A stretch of 64,000 nucleotides of DNA from contig NZ_CP066167.1 of assembly GCF_016132545.1 (NCBI RefSeq), forward strand, positions 372,001 through 436,000, written 5' to 3'. Below are positions 52,590 through 62,012 of this stretch, in pieces. A model generated the notes under the pieces. The model worked only from the letters and a program-made list of their open reading frames with translations. It was not told where the DNA came from and made no database searches. Both the position numbers and the translations under genes were made by a program. Source of the DNA: Spongiibacter nanhainus. Its GTDB lineage: Bacteria; Pseudomonadota; Gammaproteobacteria; Pseudomonadales; Spongiibacteraceae. Numbering within the stretch: position 1 is the first letter of the stretch; the number at the start of each line of letters is the position of its first letter.

Positions 52590-52617
52590 ACAGGCTATAG
52601 CATAGCACTTAGCCTGT
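52590..52617. repeat. Short inverted repeat near the island boundary
   Basis: ACAGGCTA (52590-52597) and TAGCCTGT (52610-52617) are exact complements around a 12-base loop. It is about 140 bp upstream of the FAD oxidoreductase start and could be an operator or a small stem. Confidence 0.35.
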
Positions 52618-52903
52618 GAATGTTCTGGTGTCAATTTAGAGAGTGGTTAAGTTCAGTTTGTAGTGTGCAGGTGCGAAGAAGAGTAGGCCAGAGATTTAAA
52701 GCATAAAGTGGCACAGCTGCCGAGGATACGGATGGCACGGTGTGATAAATAGGGTTTAGTGAGTGCCATCCCCCGTTAATGGGGTAGAGCCCCTCGCTAC
52801 GGTTAATTGAACACGTAGACTCTGGCGTAGACTTTGAAACTCGATTTCTGGCAATTCTGGCGGTTTGGGAAACCCTGTGATTATAGGGGAAAGCCGCAAG
52901 GAG

Positions 52904-52949
52904 TGGTGCCCAGAGGCGGAATCGAACCACCGACACGAGGATTTTCAAT
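52904..52949 (-). pseudogene. 3' fragment of tRNA-Phe, probable attachment site
   Basis: Read on the minus strand the 46 bases run from the anticodon loop (ATTGAAAAT, anticodon GAA) through the variable loop, the T-arm with GGTTCGATTCC and the 3' acceptor strand to CCA. The 5' half of the tRNA is absent; upstream bases do not form the anticodon stem. A 3' tRNA piece of this kind is what an integrase leaves at the far end of an island inserted in an intact tRNA gene. The higher-coordinate side (defence genes, low GC) would be the inserted DNA. Confidence 0.8.
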
Positions 52950-53280
52950 TAAAGAAGTAGCTGCTGAAAATTCTTAACTATTTGATATTTAAAACTTTTA
53001 AAAACTCCGATAACACCCTAAACCACTGTATAAACTCGTTGATTTGTCCAAGATTGGTCCAGTGTTTACCTGTACTAGTTTAGCGGCTTTTGGGTGTTCA
53101 TCCAATTCCTGATCTCCGTTTTGCCGTTGTAAATTGGTGCTTGGCCTCTTCGATGCATAGTGCCATGCAAATTTGCTACGCGTTCTCGTACTCTACTAGG
53201 CTGTTTAGAAAATTTGGATAGGATTTTGGCGTAAACTGCTTTAAAATAAAAACAGATTTGTCTAGGGAAAGAATCAGAAA

Positions 53281-53739
53281 ATGGCTTTGTCACACAAGTT
53301 TACCGCTAAAGATGTCTGCGCGGCCCTTGGAGGGCTAAGCCGCTCTAGGCTTCATTCTTGGGCTCAGTTGCCCCCATTTTCGGAAAGGCCTTCGAGGGAG
53401 CGTAGTGCGCGTCGTTACAGTAAGGCAGATTTGCTTACCTTTGCGGTATTGCAAACGCTAGAGAATGATTTTGGCGCGAAAGGGGGGCAGTTGATGGCGG
53501 CCTCTGCGGCGATTAACCAATACCTACTGACGCCGCGCCAAGCTTCGGTTGAAGAGTGGGTCTTTGTTCCGTTGGCTAAAGGAGGCGCCCAAGCAGCAGA
53601 GTTACAATGTATACCTGTACTAGGAGCGGGCTGGATTATCGATGTGGCTAAAGAGCGTCAACGAATTGATGTTTATTTGGGTGTTATACCTCCGCAGCAG
53701 GAATTACCTCTCATTAGTGATGCGAAGTCGAGTCGCTAA
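53281..53739 (+). CDS. MerR-type DNA-binding protein
   Basis: A 152-residue protein whose N-terminus is a MerR-like winged helix (FTAKDVCAALGGLSRSRLHSWAQLPPFSERPSRERSARRYSKADLLTFAVLQTLE). The C-terminal half has no recognised domain and includes strand-rich LQCIPVLGAGWIIDVAKERQRIDVYLGVIPP. Its stop codon touches the ATG of the methylase gene, so it is a co-transcribed regulator or specificity helper of that module. Codon use and GC are lower than in the chromosome to the left. Confidence 0.75.
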   Translation: MALSHKFTAKDVCAALGGLSRSRLHSWAQLPPFSERPSRERSARRYSKADLLTFAVLQTLENDFGAKGGQLMAASAAINQYLLTPRQASVEEWVFVPLAKGGAQAAELQCIPVLGAGWIIDVAKERQRIDVYLGVIPPQQELPLISDAKSSR

Positions 53740-56727
53740 ATGAACCCATTGATCGAGCAATTGGAGGCATTTGGCGCGTTGCCATTTAGCTGCATTGATC
53801 TGCATGATAGTGCGGACGTGCGTAGCCTGCGGTATACCGACCTAGTTCGCAATCGGCGAACTCCGCTGGTTGATGTTGTTGTTGAGCAGCAGTCTCAAGC
53901 CCTGCTGTACTTGATTGACCACACGAAGATGCAGCGCCACCATGGTAGCGTTGAGGAGCTGCAGCGGTTATTGGCAATGCGGGGCGAGGCAGCTTGGCTG
54001 GGTGTGTTGCAACCTGGGCGGCTGGATATTTACGCCACCAAGCTGAAGCCGGATCCAGACGCAGTGCCTGTGTGTTTTTTTAGCGATGGAGGTGACGCTG
54101 CGAGTGTACTGCCGCGTTTGGCTCAGGGGGAGGAGCTTGCGCCGGTTGACAGTTTGAGTCTGCGTGATGAATTGCTGCGCCTAATGACGGATGCAAGTGA
54201 AGAGCTGCGCGACGCTGGTATTTCCACTCAGGAAATTATCGCGCTGACTGGGCGGGCATTGTTCTTTCGTTACCTTATTGGGCGAGGGATTGTTCGTCCG
54301 GAGCACTTGGCGGTTATATCCCCAAGCTCTTCTTCTTTGAAGGCCTGCTTTGACAATGCTCAGGCCTTGTCGGAAACCAATACTTGGTTGGATAAGACCT
54401 TTAATGGTGACTTGCTTGCTTTGCCAGCGGAAGACTATGGCTATTATTTTGCGCATCTAACACAGCGTTTTGGGCAGGGTATTTCTCGCCCGCTAAGTGC
54501 GATCATGGCGCTGGATACAGCACTTGCTCCCGGCATTTCCCAGAGAAAGCTGGATTGGGACGAGTTGAATTTTGATCATCTTCCTATCGGCCTTCTGAGC
54601 GAAACCTATGAAGAGCTGATGCTCCAGCTCAACAAGTCAGCGCGCCATGCCACCAGTGTGTATTACACGCCTTACCATATCGCGGAGTATATGGTGGAGG
54701 AGGCATTCTACCAGCAAGAAGCGGGCTCTGAGGCGAGAGTATTGGACCCTGCTTGTGGCGCAGGAGTATTTCTGGTGGCCAGTTTACGAAAACTGGTGGA
54801 GATGCGGTTTAGGGAAACCGGCAAGCGGCCAAGCCGCCTGCAAATACGTCGCATACTGGAGAATCAACTCAGCGGCTTTGATACTAATGCCCATGCTCGT
54901 ACATTGGCAGCCTTGGCTTTGTATCTGACTGCATTAGAGCTTGATCCAAATCCCACGCCAGTTGAGGCGTTGCGGTTCAATAAGCTGGAAGGGCGAGTAC
55001 TGATTGACGTTGCCGACCCGGGTTGTAACAAGGACGAGATTGTCCCCATGGTTGGCAGCCTAGGCGAGCATGTGTCAGAAAAATACCAGCACGCGTTTGA
55101 CCTGGTTATTGGCAATCCTCCTTGGACTGCCTTGAAAAAGCCATATGAAAAAATTGACGCTCAATTTACCCAGCGTTGCAGAGCAATTGCTGCTGAACGT
55201 GGGCTTAAAGAGATTGCCACTGCTTATCACAATCCCGATCGCGTACCGGACCTGCCTTTTGTATGGGGTGCCATGGAGTGGGCCAAGCCCGGTGGGCGTA
55301 TTGCCCTGGCGGTGGCGGGACGCTGGCTGTTTAAACAATCCCCTAAAGGTATCGCCGCCCGGCGTGCCTTATTCAGCGCGTTGGCGGTCACCGGTATTCT
55401 CAATGGTGCGGCTCTTCGGCAAAGCCGCGTATGGCCCAATGTAGACCAGCCTTTTTGCTTGCTGTTTGCCGACAACCGGCTACCGGAGAGCGATGATGAG
55501 TTTGTCTTTGTCAGCCCGCATTTTGAGCCAGCACTAAATGGAAAAGGTATTATGCGAATAGATGCCAGTGATGCTCGCCCGGTGTCTTTTGAGCTGGTGA
55601 TGAACAATCCGGTTGCCCTGAAAGCCTTGTACCGTGGAACCATACTAGACGTGTCCGTAGTTGGTAGGATAAGGCAGCAGACGGACATGACTATAGGCGA
55701 GTTTTGGGAAAAGTCTGAGGGGCTGCTCAAAAGCCAAGGTTATCAGATCGCGAGTCGAGCACTGGATGATAGCTTTTTGGCTGGAATGCCAACGCTACTA
55801 GCCGATTACCAATTACATCCATTTTGTATACTCGGTGAGGAACTGACGCCATATCAACCTGAAGGCTTACATCGTCCACGCGACCCTGCCGTTTACCGTG
55901 CGCCTCTTCTATTGGTGAGGAAATCTCTACGGGCTAATCGAAACCGAGGGCGCGCACTAATCAGTTCACAAGATATTGCCTATTCGGAGTCATACTATGG
56001 GTATTCAGCCGCAGAATACCCTCTGGGAGAGCTTTTAGTTCGTTATTTGTTAGTGATAGTCCACAGCCAACTATTTGAGTACACCGCGTTAATGACTAGT
56101 GGTGAATTTGGTGTTGAGCGGGAGGCACAGCAAATAATTGATGTTGACCAGTTCCCTTTCATTCCTCCAGAGCAACTCTCAGAGAGGCAGCGACAGGGAA
56201 TCGAGTTCTGCGCAAACCAGCTCATTAATAATCAGCCGAACTGGTCAAGGCTCGATGAGACAGTAGCGGGCTTGTACCAGCTTTCTGCCGCCGATCAGCA
56301 AGTCATTGCCGATACCCTCGCTACCAGTGCGCCGTTCCCCGCTATTCGAAATCAGGCACTCGCTCCAGTAACAGAACAGCAATGCACACAATTTCTGGCA
56401 CAACTAACAGAGTCGTTATCAGATGTTTTTGCGGCTGGTGGTCATGCGGTGCAGGTATTGCCGTGTTCGGCTGGCAGCAGCCGGCTGCCGTGGAAGTTTT
56501 TTACGGTCAGTCTGAACTGCGATGCTTCATCTCAGCCACTACCTCAGAAGTGGCTGGGTCATATTCATGACCTCGGCACCAGCCGGATTACAATTCTGGA
56601 TCAGCAGCAGTCCAGCTTAACGGTGGGATTGTTGAATCACTATCGTTATTGGACACCGACGCAGGCGCGTCTATTAGCCTCCGATATCATTTGGCAGTTT
56701 GGTGCCAGCTTGGAGGAAAGCGCCTGA
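53740..56727 (+). CDS. Eco57I-like N6-adenine DNA methylase / type IIG-like enzyme
   Basis: A 995-residue protein. The N-terminal 280 residues are not recognised (possible nuclease-like or adaptor region). From about residue 305 the N6-adenine methylase core starts with YYTPYHIAEYMVEEAF, then the SAM-binding VLDPACGAGVFLVASLRKL and the catalytic NPPW in DLVIGNPPWTAL. The C-terminal 400 residues look like a target-recognition part. This is the Eco57I/N6_Mtase type used in type IIG and in BREX-like systems; it lacks obvious PglX extras. It is translationally coupled to the MerR-type gene, and a PD-(D/E)XK candidate follows two bases later. Confidence 0.85.
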   Translation: MNPLIEQLEAFGALPFSCIDLHDSADVRSLRYTDLVRNRRTPLVDVVVEQQSQALLYLIDHTKMQRHHGSVEELQRLLAMRGEAAWLGVLQPGRLDIYATKLKPDPDAVPVCFFSDGGDAASVLPRLAQGEELAPVDSLSLRDELLRLMTDASEELRDAGISTQEIIALTGRALFFRYLIGRGIVRPEHLAVISPSSSSLKACFDNAQALSETNTWLDKTFNGDLLALPAEDYGYYFAHLTQRFGQGISRPLSAIMALDTALAPGISQRKLDWDELNFDHLPIGLLSETYEELMLQLNKSARHATSVYYTPYHIAEYMVEEAFYQQEAGSEARVLDPACGAGVFLVASLRKLVEMRFRETGKRPSRLQIRRILENQLSGFDTNAHARTLAALALYLTALELDPNPTPVEALRFNKLEGRVLIDVADPGCNKDEIVPMVGSLGEHVSEKYQHAFDLVIGNPPWTALKKPYEKIDAQFTQRCRAIAAERGLKEIATAYHNPDRVPDLPFVWGAMEWAKPGGRIALAVAGRWLFKQSPKGIAARRALFSALAVTGILNGAALRQSRVWPNVDQPFCLLFADNRLPESDDEFVFVSPHFEPALNGKGIMRIDASDARPVSFELVMNNPVALKALYRGTILDVSVVGRIRQQTDMTIGEFWEKSEGLLKSQGYQIASRALDDSFLAGMPTLLADYQLHPFCILGEELTPYQPEGLHRPRDPAVYRAPLLLVRKSLRANRNRGRALISSQDIAYSESYYGYSAAEYPLGELLVRYLLVIVHSQLFEYTALMTSGEFGVEREAQQIIDVDQFPFIPPEQLSERQRQGIEFCANQLINNQPNWSRLDETVAGLYQLSAADQQVIADTLATSAPFPAIRNQALAPVTEQQCTQFLAQLTESLSDVFAAGGHAVQVLPCSAGSSRLPWKFFTVSLNCDASSQPLPQKWLGHIHDLGTSRITILDQQQSSLTVGLLNHYRYWTPTQARLLASDIIWQFGASLEESA

Positions 56728-56729
56728 CA

Positions 56730-57470
56730 ATGAATGGACTGATGACAGGGCACAAGGATAAGGCTCAGGGGAAAATTGCATTCTCGTTGATGGTTGTGGT
56801 ACAGAATGCGCTGAGTCACGCATGGCAAATACTGCTGCAAGAGGTTGAAAAAGGTCAGTTCTCTATTTGTGAATCGCATGAGGACGAGATCACTGAAAAA
56901 CTCTACATGATTCTGTGTGAGGTGCAGGCGCGTGACCCGGAAGTTGTCAAAGGGCTTTCCGGGTTTGAAACTCCGGCGCGTGAAGCGAATCTGCGCAATT
57001 ACAGAGGAGATAAGCTGGATTGTCAGCCCGACCTGACGTTTCGCCCACCGAGAGCCAGAATAACCACTAGCAATACGGCTATTACTGGCATATTTGTTGA
57101 GTGCAAACCAATAGATTCCCGGCACCCCATTGGCAGTACTTATTGCAAGGCAGGGATTAGTCGTTTCATTTGCGGTGATTATGCTTGGGCAGTGGATCGG
57201 GCAATGATGCTGGGCTATGTCCGCAATATATGTCACCTCCCCAATGGGTTGAGTTTTGTATTGAGCCAGCACAAGGCCAAAACGGATTATCAGGTAAAGG
57301 CATTACCGACAATGGCGGGAAGAGCCTCAGCACGTGAGGAAGTGTACTGTTCCCAGCATGGGCGCAGCATGCCGGGAATGTATCTGGCCGGTAAGGCGCC
57401 ATCGATTACCCTGCATCATTTATGGCTTTATCCAGAGAAACCATGTGAAAACAGCAAATGTAAAGTGTAA
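56730..57470 (+). CDS. Putative PD-(D/E)XK nuclease of the methylase module
   Basis: A 246-residue protein with a nuclease-like core: CQPDLTF near residue 95 and, about 30 residues on, IFVECKPID, which together give the PD...ECK pattern of restriction-type nucleases, followed by YCKAGISRFICGDYAWAVDRAMMLGYV. The start ATG 56730 has GGAGGAAAG upstream; a longer frame begins at 56649 inside the methylase gene. As it sits directly after the methylase it is the likely cleavage subunit of a restriction-modification module, though the pairing is inferred. Confidence 0.7.
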   Translation: MNGLMTGHKDKAQGKIAFSLMVVVQNALSHAWQILLQEVEKGQFSICESHEDEITEKLYMILCEVQARDPEVVKGLSGFETPAREANLRNYRGDKLDCQPDLTFRPPRARITTSNTAITGIFVECKPIDSRHPIGSTYCKAGISRFICGDYAWAVDRAMMLGYVRNICHLPNGLSFVLSQHKAKTDYQVKALPTMAGRASAREEVYCSQHGRSMPGMYLAGKAPSITLHHLWLYPEKPCENSKCKV

Positions 57471-57474
57471 GTCG

Positions 57475-57523
57475 ATTAGTCGCGGACTAATAAAATTTTG
57501 GATTGCCCAGAGTACCTTGGGCA
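57475..57523. terminator. Two hairpins between the convergent modules
   Basis: ATTAGTC (57475-57481) pairs with GACTAAT (57485-57491), followed by AAAATTTT; a second stem TGCCCA (57504-57509) pairs with TGGGCA (57518-57523). They lie just after the nuclease gene and before the stop of jetD, where both transcripts must end. Confidence 0.6.
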
Positions 57524-57550
57524 GACATTTATGAGTAGGTGATGTGCAAT

Positions 57551-58702
57551 TTATACGGTGTGGTTCAGCCACAGCTGTAGATCACGGTGAACTACAGCTT
57601 CAGGAAGATATTCCTGCTCCAGTCGCCCACGCTCTAGCTGTGAGATGTAGCGATAGAATTCGCTTTCACTTGGCGAGAGGCCTTCGGGTGTCGCCTCTTG
57701 CGCAACAGACGGTTCAGGCACCGCACAGCCGGAAGAGTAGTGGTCGAAATGTCGGCGCGACATAAGTACGGGATATAGCTCGGGGCAGTTTAGTCTAGCC
57801 CTTCCGAGCATGAGCAGGCCCCAGGTATCCATGTCACCCCAATAGGCAAGCTGCTTATCGTCGAATGTTGCCGCTTTAAGCCACTGCAAATTTAGGCCTG
57901 CGCCGAGGATTGCTATCGTTCCCGGCAGACGCGGTAGTAAGTGAAGGCATTGCTCGTTTTCAATGACAAGGACATGACTTCCGGGAAGCCTGGTTTGGCT
58001 AAGCTCTTCCGCAGTGACGCGCTGTTGTTTGAAGGGAAGAAGTTTATCTCCCAGTGGAGCGACTAGAAGCCAGTGGTTTTTGTCATCGTGGGCATCAAGA
58101 AAGTTGTTGAGCCCTTGCTCGCTAGCCTCTCCGTCAAAGCGTTGGTCAAGTAAACGGGAGAGAAGTGCGTAATGGCGTTCAAAGAATTTGGTGTCAACGC
58201 CTAAGCCGTTGAGTAGGCGGAGCGGTTTGCCTTCGGCAAAGCCCGGATACAATCGGTCGGCTAACTGACTTGCGGTGACGACCTCCTGATAGTTTTTATT
58301 GCGCCATAATGAGCGCTCACGAATCAGTACATCGCGATAGATTGGGTTTATTTTTTCGGCCAATTGCTCCAAGGCTGAAAATTCCGCTTTTACTGTTTCA
58401 TCTGCAGTAGCGGCAACCCATTCTGAAGGTGAGCGCAAGCACCACTGAAGTGGGACTAATACGGGCCTAGCACTCGCCTGGTAGTTCACGCTATCCCAAA
58501 TAACCTGACCCACGTTGACCGCGCGCCACCGCTGGACGTGTGCCTGGACTTCTGTAATCCGGCTGGCAAATTGTGCGCCGCTGGGTTTACCGATGGGCAT
58601 CTGCAGTGGCCAGCTCGAACCTGAAAGCAAGCGATCCACGCGGATGGGGGTGCGGTGCCATTGTTTGGTCAGTTGCAACGAAATGTCAGTTGGGGATTTC
58701 AT
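57551..58702 (-). CDS. jetD: Wadjet JetD (DUF3322/DUF2220, Toprim-like nuclease subunit)
   Basis: JetD is the nuclease of Wadjet, which cuts small closed circular DNA after loop extrusion by JetABC. The 383-residue protein has an N-terminal DUF3322-like part (PIRVDRLLSGSSWPLQMPIGKP, RHYALLSRLLDQRFDGEA later) and a C-terminal DUF2220/Toprim-like part with YWGDMDTWGLLMLGRARLNCPELYPVLMSRRHFDHY. The D-x-D of the metal site (GDMD) is intact. ATG 58702 overlaps the jetC stop by 17 bases; the open frame extends to 58729 without a better start. It is the last gene of the operon. Confidence 0.9.
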   Translation of the reverse strand: MKSPTDISLQLTKQWHRTPIRVDRLLSGSSWPLQMPIGKPSGAQFASRITEVQAHVQRWRAVNVGQVIWDSVNYQASARPVLVPLQWCLRSPSEWVAATADETVKAEFSALEQLAEKINPIYRDVLIRERSLWRNKNYQEVVTASQLADRLYPGFAEGKPLRLLNGLGVDTKFFERHYALLSRLLDQRFDGEASEQGLNNFLDAHDDKNHWLLVAPLGDKLLPFKQQRVTAEELSQTRLPGSHVLVIENEQCLHLLPRLPGTIAILGAGLNLQWLKAATFDDKQLAYWGDMDTWGLLMLGRARLNCPELYPVLMSRRHFDHYSSGCAVPEPSVAQEATPEGLSPSESEFYRYISQLERGRLEQEYLPEAVVHRDLQLWLNHTV

Positions 58703-61700
58703 GATTACGTCGTTGCTCGCGTGCCGCATCCAGCGCCTGCCAGCTAATTGGGGTCAGATTTGATTCATTGCCGCGCCGGTGCACAATAACCGCTGAGCGG
58801 GTATGTTTGCGCAGTAAGCGCATCTCCTTATTAGGCGTAATAAACAGTGCGTGGAGATGGAACTCCTTTAATGCAGCGATAATGCGTCCGGCAACGGCAT
58901 TAGAACTGCGGGAAAATGCCTCGTCCAGGACGATGGTGCCGAACAGTGGCCGACTGCTACCATCGGGGCACAGGGCATAACTCAGTGACGCAGTCAGCAC
59001 GTAAGAGGCGATAATCTCCTTTTCGCCGCCACTGCCTCCCTGGGAGCCAGTGCGAGTCGCAATTACGTTTCCGGTACTACGGTCCATAATGGCGACCTTG
59101 AATTCCAAGCGGAAACGGGGGTCGAGCAATGCTCTGGCACCGAGAGTACGGTGGCGTTCACAGGCATCGTGCAGCAAACTAATGATGTATTGGAGTGCTT
59201 TGTATTGGCTTTCACCGCCGTCGTCGGTCAAGCGGGATGAATTCAGTGCGTTTCTGGCTTTGGTAAAGGTGCGTAGGCTTTCATGGACGACCTTGTTTGC
59301 GACAAGCTGCAAATAACGACCGCGTTCAAAATCGACCAGTCGAAGAGTGTGGTTGAGGTCATCTAGCCGTTCTTCTATGCGCTCGACTTCGCCGTCGATG
59401 GTGGAGAGGAGTTGCGACACGCCATCGTCGGATGAGCGGGTGAGATAGTCTTTGAAACGTTGCTGCTTTTCCGGTAAGGCTTCTTCGGTGAGTACGGTTA
59501 GGCGTTGTAGGTATTTGGGAATATCCTCCAGGTCTCGACCCACTTCGGCAAGTGCGCCGCGATCTTCCCGTTGAGCATCTGACATGGCCCCGACAAGTTG
59601 CTTTTCCATATTGGTGCGGACCGAGTTCAATTGATTCAACTGGACTTGAAGTTCGTCGGCTGTTTTGCGCTCCAGTTCATGGCTTTCATGAACCTGATCA
59701 AGGGAAAGCATAGGCAATTGGCTTTCCGCCAACTTTCGATCGTCGTCTTTCATTCCGAGCTCAGCCCGTTTGTAGGCTGAAGTCTTTGCTTTTTCTGCTT
59801 GGTTCAGCTCGGATTCGATGCGGGTACAAATGCTGACATGTTTCGTTTTGGCTGTGTCGAGGTTTGTCAGTGTTACATTTGCTGCATCCAGTTTGGCTTT
59901 GGCGGCAGAGGCATCTGAGCCCGGTTCTATTAAAGCCTGAAGTTTGCTTTTTTGTTCCTCCAGCTCCTGCTTGGCCTGGGGGGTGTTGATCTCGTTGTAA
60001 TCCAGGCTTGCAAGGGTGTGCAAAGCGCTTATCTGCTGATGCAAAACCGCGACACGGCCTTTTGCTTTTTCCTCTTCCGCCGCCAGTTTGGTGAGTTGCT
60101 CTTTGGTTTCCGCTATTTGTTGTGTCAGCGAGGCGAGTCGATCCCGGTTATTGAAGCCGGTTTGCCAGTCGTCCTGAAGGCGTTTTTGATCCTGTTTATC
60201 GAAAAAGCGCGCTCTACCGGAAAGCAGACCCTCTACGGTCATGGCATGTGGGGTATGGCGTAGCGCGGTGGGTGAATCAACGCAGTGCCTGTCGAGGCCT
60301 GCAAGCAGGTCTTTGACAGCCTCACGATAAGGGTGATCTTTGTATTGCAACTTGCGGGTAAAGCCGTCCTCGAAAAAGTGGACAGACTTCTCTGGCAGTG
60401 CAACTTCCAAAATCCGCACATGTAAGGCATTGTGCCGACTATTCACCCATCTCAAAGCGCCGTCTACAGCCTGTTTAGGCACCAGAATGCGCAGTCTATG
60501 GCTGCCGATTGCGCGCTCTATGGCGCCTCGCCAGTGTTGGTCTTCCGGTTTAACCTGAATCAATTCGCCAACAAAGGGGAGTTCGCTTTCAGAAATCGCT
60601 AGCTCTTCTGCTAAGAGGGAGCGGAAAAGCTGGTAGTCCCTGCGAATGTTAGAGGAGGGGCGCGTTTCGATATCTGCCAGCTCCTCCTTGAGCGCTTGCA
60701 GGTCTTTGTTTGCCTGAAAGCGTTGGCTGCCATGCTCAAAAGCCGTTTGCTTTGCGTCTTCATGATCTTGCTCGATTTGTTCTAAACGTGTGGAGGCCTC
60801 GGTCTGATTGGCCGCGACGGTCTCGCGGTGGATTTCCTCCGGCAAATCAAGCTGCCGAACCAGCTGCTGATATTGGGTAGCGTGTTTGTTGCATCTATCT
60901 AACTTGGATTGCTTCTCTCTGATCAAATTTTCCAGTGTTTGAATGTCCGATCCGCCCAGCCTCAGGTAAGCCTCATTCAGTTGGTCGCGGATTCTAAGCT
61001 GATTGTCATAATCTTCTTGCGCGGTGTTGCGTGCTGCTTCGGCTTGAGAGTGCTCATCGGCTAGGCGGGCAGCTTCAGCCTTCCATATGCGGTAACCCTG
61101 CTCGCCAAGCCAGATGGGGAGTATCTGCTGTAGACGCACTTTTTCGGCGATGACAAGCTCGTTCTCTTGGTATTTCTGCCAGGTGGTCTTAATGGGTTCC
61201 AGAGAACGTTGCTGACGCCGGGCAATTTCAAGTTCATCGTGGATGGCAGTCAGGTCGTTGAAGCTATCTGCTACCTCACGTGCGCGAGCGAACTGGGACT
61301 TATCGTCTAGAACAAGCTCCCGAAAAATTTCGTCGATGCTATTAAGCTGTTTCAGGCCCGCTGCGCGATTAAGTAGATTGAAGGCGTTGTCTCGAACTTC
61401 AAAAAAATCCCGAACGCGCGCTAGGAATGCCTTTTTGCTAGGATAAGTCCAGATGGCTGTTTCGGTTTTGTCCAATTGTCGAAGGGCCCGCATGCCGCCT
61501 TCGTGGTGGAGCGTCAACCATCGTTGTAGGGTATGGTCGGCTGAGGTGGAGAACAGCCAGAGCTTTTTCATATCGGAGGGTGAGGTGCTAGTACCATCGA
61601 ACCAAAGCATCGCGCCAAGACGCACTACGTTTTCGCCATTACTCAATGTGGCTGACAAGGCTGTGACAGTTTTTCCAGTACGGGCAATATGGGACTGGGC

Positions 61701-62012
61701 GTCTCCTCCTGTGCCAGGGCCAGAGACGCCGCGAACGTAGGAGGCAAGGTCCCTATCGCTTTCATGACCTCCGGTCGACGCAAGATTGTACTTGGGGTTT
61801 GCGGTGATCAAAGTCATAAGCGCATCGACTAGCGTCGTTTTGCCGCTTCCAGTGGGGCCGATAATGGCAGTGCCGCTGGCATCAATGTCGGCTTGATGAA
61901 GCCCGTTAAAGCCACCCCAATTGAAGAGCTCAATGGTTTGCAGAATATACGTTGGGGCGAGCTGCCAGGTCATCTGCTCGCTAGAGCCATTCTGCATAGA
62001 ATCGAGGTGCAT
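58686..62012 (-). CDS. jetC: Wadjet JetC (SMC-like ATPase)
   Basis: JetC is the MukB/SMC-like motor of Wadjet. The 1108-residue protein has the Walker A GPTGSGKTTLVDALM near residue 52, two long coiled coils around a central hinge (roughly residues 480-620), and the ABC signature and Walker B near the C-terminus (GSGGEKEIIASYVL and GTIVLDEAFSRSS). The length matches JetC proteins. Its start codon shares one base with the jetB stop (TAATG). Sequences here have lower GC than the chromosome, as for the rest of the island. Confidence 0.92.
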   Translation of the reverse strand: MHLDSMQNGSSEQMTWQLAPTYILQTIELFNWGGFNGLHQADIDASGTAIIGPTGSGKTTLVDALMTLITANPKYNLASTGGHESDRDLASYVRGVSGPGTGGDAQSHIARTGKTVTALSATLSNGENVVRLGAMLWFDGTSTSPSDMKKLWLFSTSADHTLQRWLTLHHEGGMRALRQLDKTETAIWTYPSKKAFLARVRDFFEVRDNAFNLLNRAAGLKQLNSIDEIFRELVLDDKSQFARAREVADSFNDLTAIHDELEIARRQQRSLEPIKTTWQKYQENELVIAEKVRLQQILPIWLGEQGYRIWKAEAARLADEHSQAEAARNTAQEDYDNQLRIRDQLNEAYLRLGGSDIQTLENLIREKQSKLDRCNKHATQYQQLVRQLDLPEEIHRETVAANQTEASTRLEQIEQDHEDAKQTAFEHGSQRFQANKDLQALKEELADIETRPSSNIRRDYQLFRSLLAEELAISESELPFVGELIQVKPEDQHWRGAIERAIGSHRLRILVPKQAVDGALRWVNSRHNALHVRILEVALPEKSVHFFEDGFTRKLQYKDHPYREAVKDLLAGLDRHCVDSPTALRHTPHAMTVEGLLSGRARFFDKQDQKRLQDDWQTGFNNRDRLASLTQQIAETKEQLTKLAAEEEKAKGRVAVLHQQISALHTLASLDYNEINTPQAKQELEEQKSKLQALIEPGSDASAAKAKLDAANVTLTNLDTAKTKHVSICTRIESELNQAEKAKTSAYKRAELGMKDDDRKLAESQLPMLSLDQVHESHELERKTADELQVQLNQLNSVRTNMEKQLVGAMSDAQREDRGALAEVGRDLEDIPKYLQRLTVLTEEALPEKQQRFKDYLTRSSDDGVSQLLSTIDGEVERIEERLDDLNHTLRLVDFERGRYLQLVANKVVHESLRTFTKARNALNSSRLTDDGGESQYKALQYIISLLHDACERHRTLGARALLDPRFRLEFKVAIMDRSTGNVIATRTGSQGGSGGEKEIIASYVLTASLSYALCPDGSSRPLFGTIVLDEAFSRSSNAVAGRIIAALKEFHLHALFITPNKEMRLLRKHTRSAVIVHRRGNESNLTPISWQALDAAREQRRNHEIPN

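Larger units (their letters stand above)
52453..53280. other. 828-bp region without a gene at the island boundary
   Basis: No convincing coding frame is present. It holds the upstream region of the FAD oxidoreductase operon, an 8-bp inverted repeat, a 3' fragment of tRNA-Phe, and from about 52950 a markedly AT-rich stretch that leads to the MerR-type gene. The base composition changes visibly at the tRNA fragment. Frames at 52631-52948 and 53075-53293 on the minus strand look like noise. Confidence 0.7.

Noticed and set aside
52904-52990. Intact tRNA-Phe gene
   Set aside because: The 5' half, D-arm and acceptor 5' strand are absent; only the 3' 46 bases match.
52631-53293. Small minus-strand frames at the island edge
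   Set aside because: One reads through the tRNA fragment, neither has a ribosome binding site or family resemblance.
53740-56727. PglX of a BREX system
   Set aside because: No brxA, brxB, brxC/pglY, pglZ or brxL genes are near; the methylase is flanked only by MerR-type and nuclease genes.
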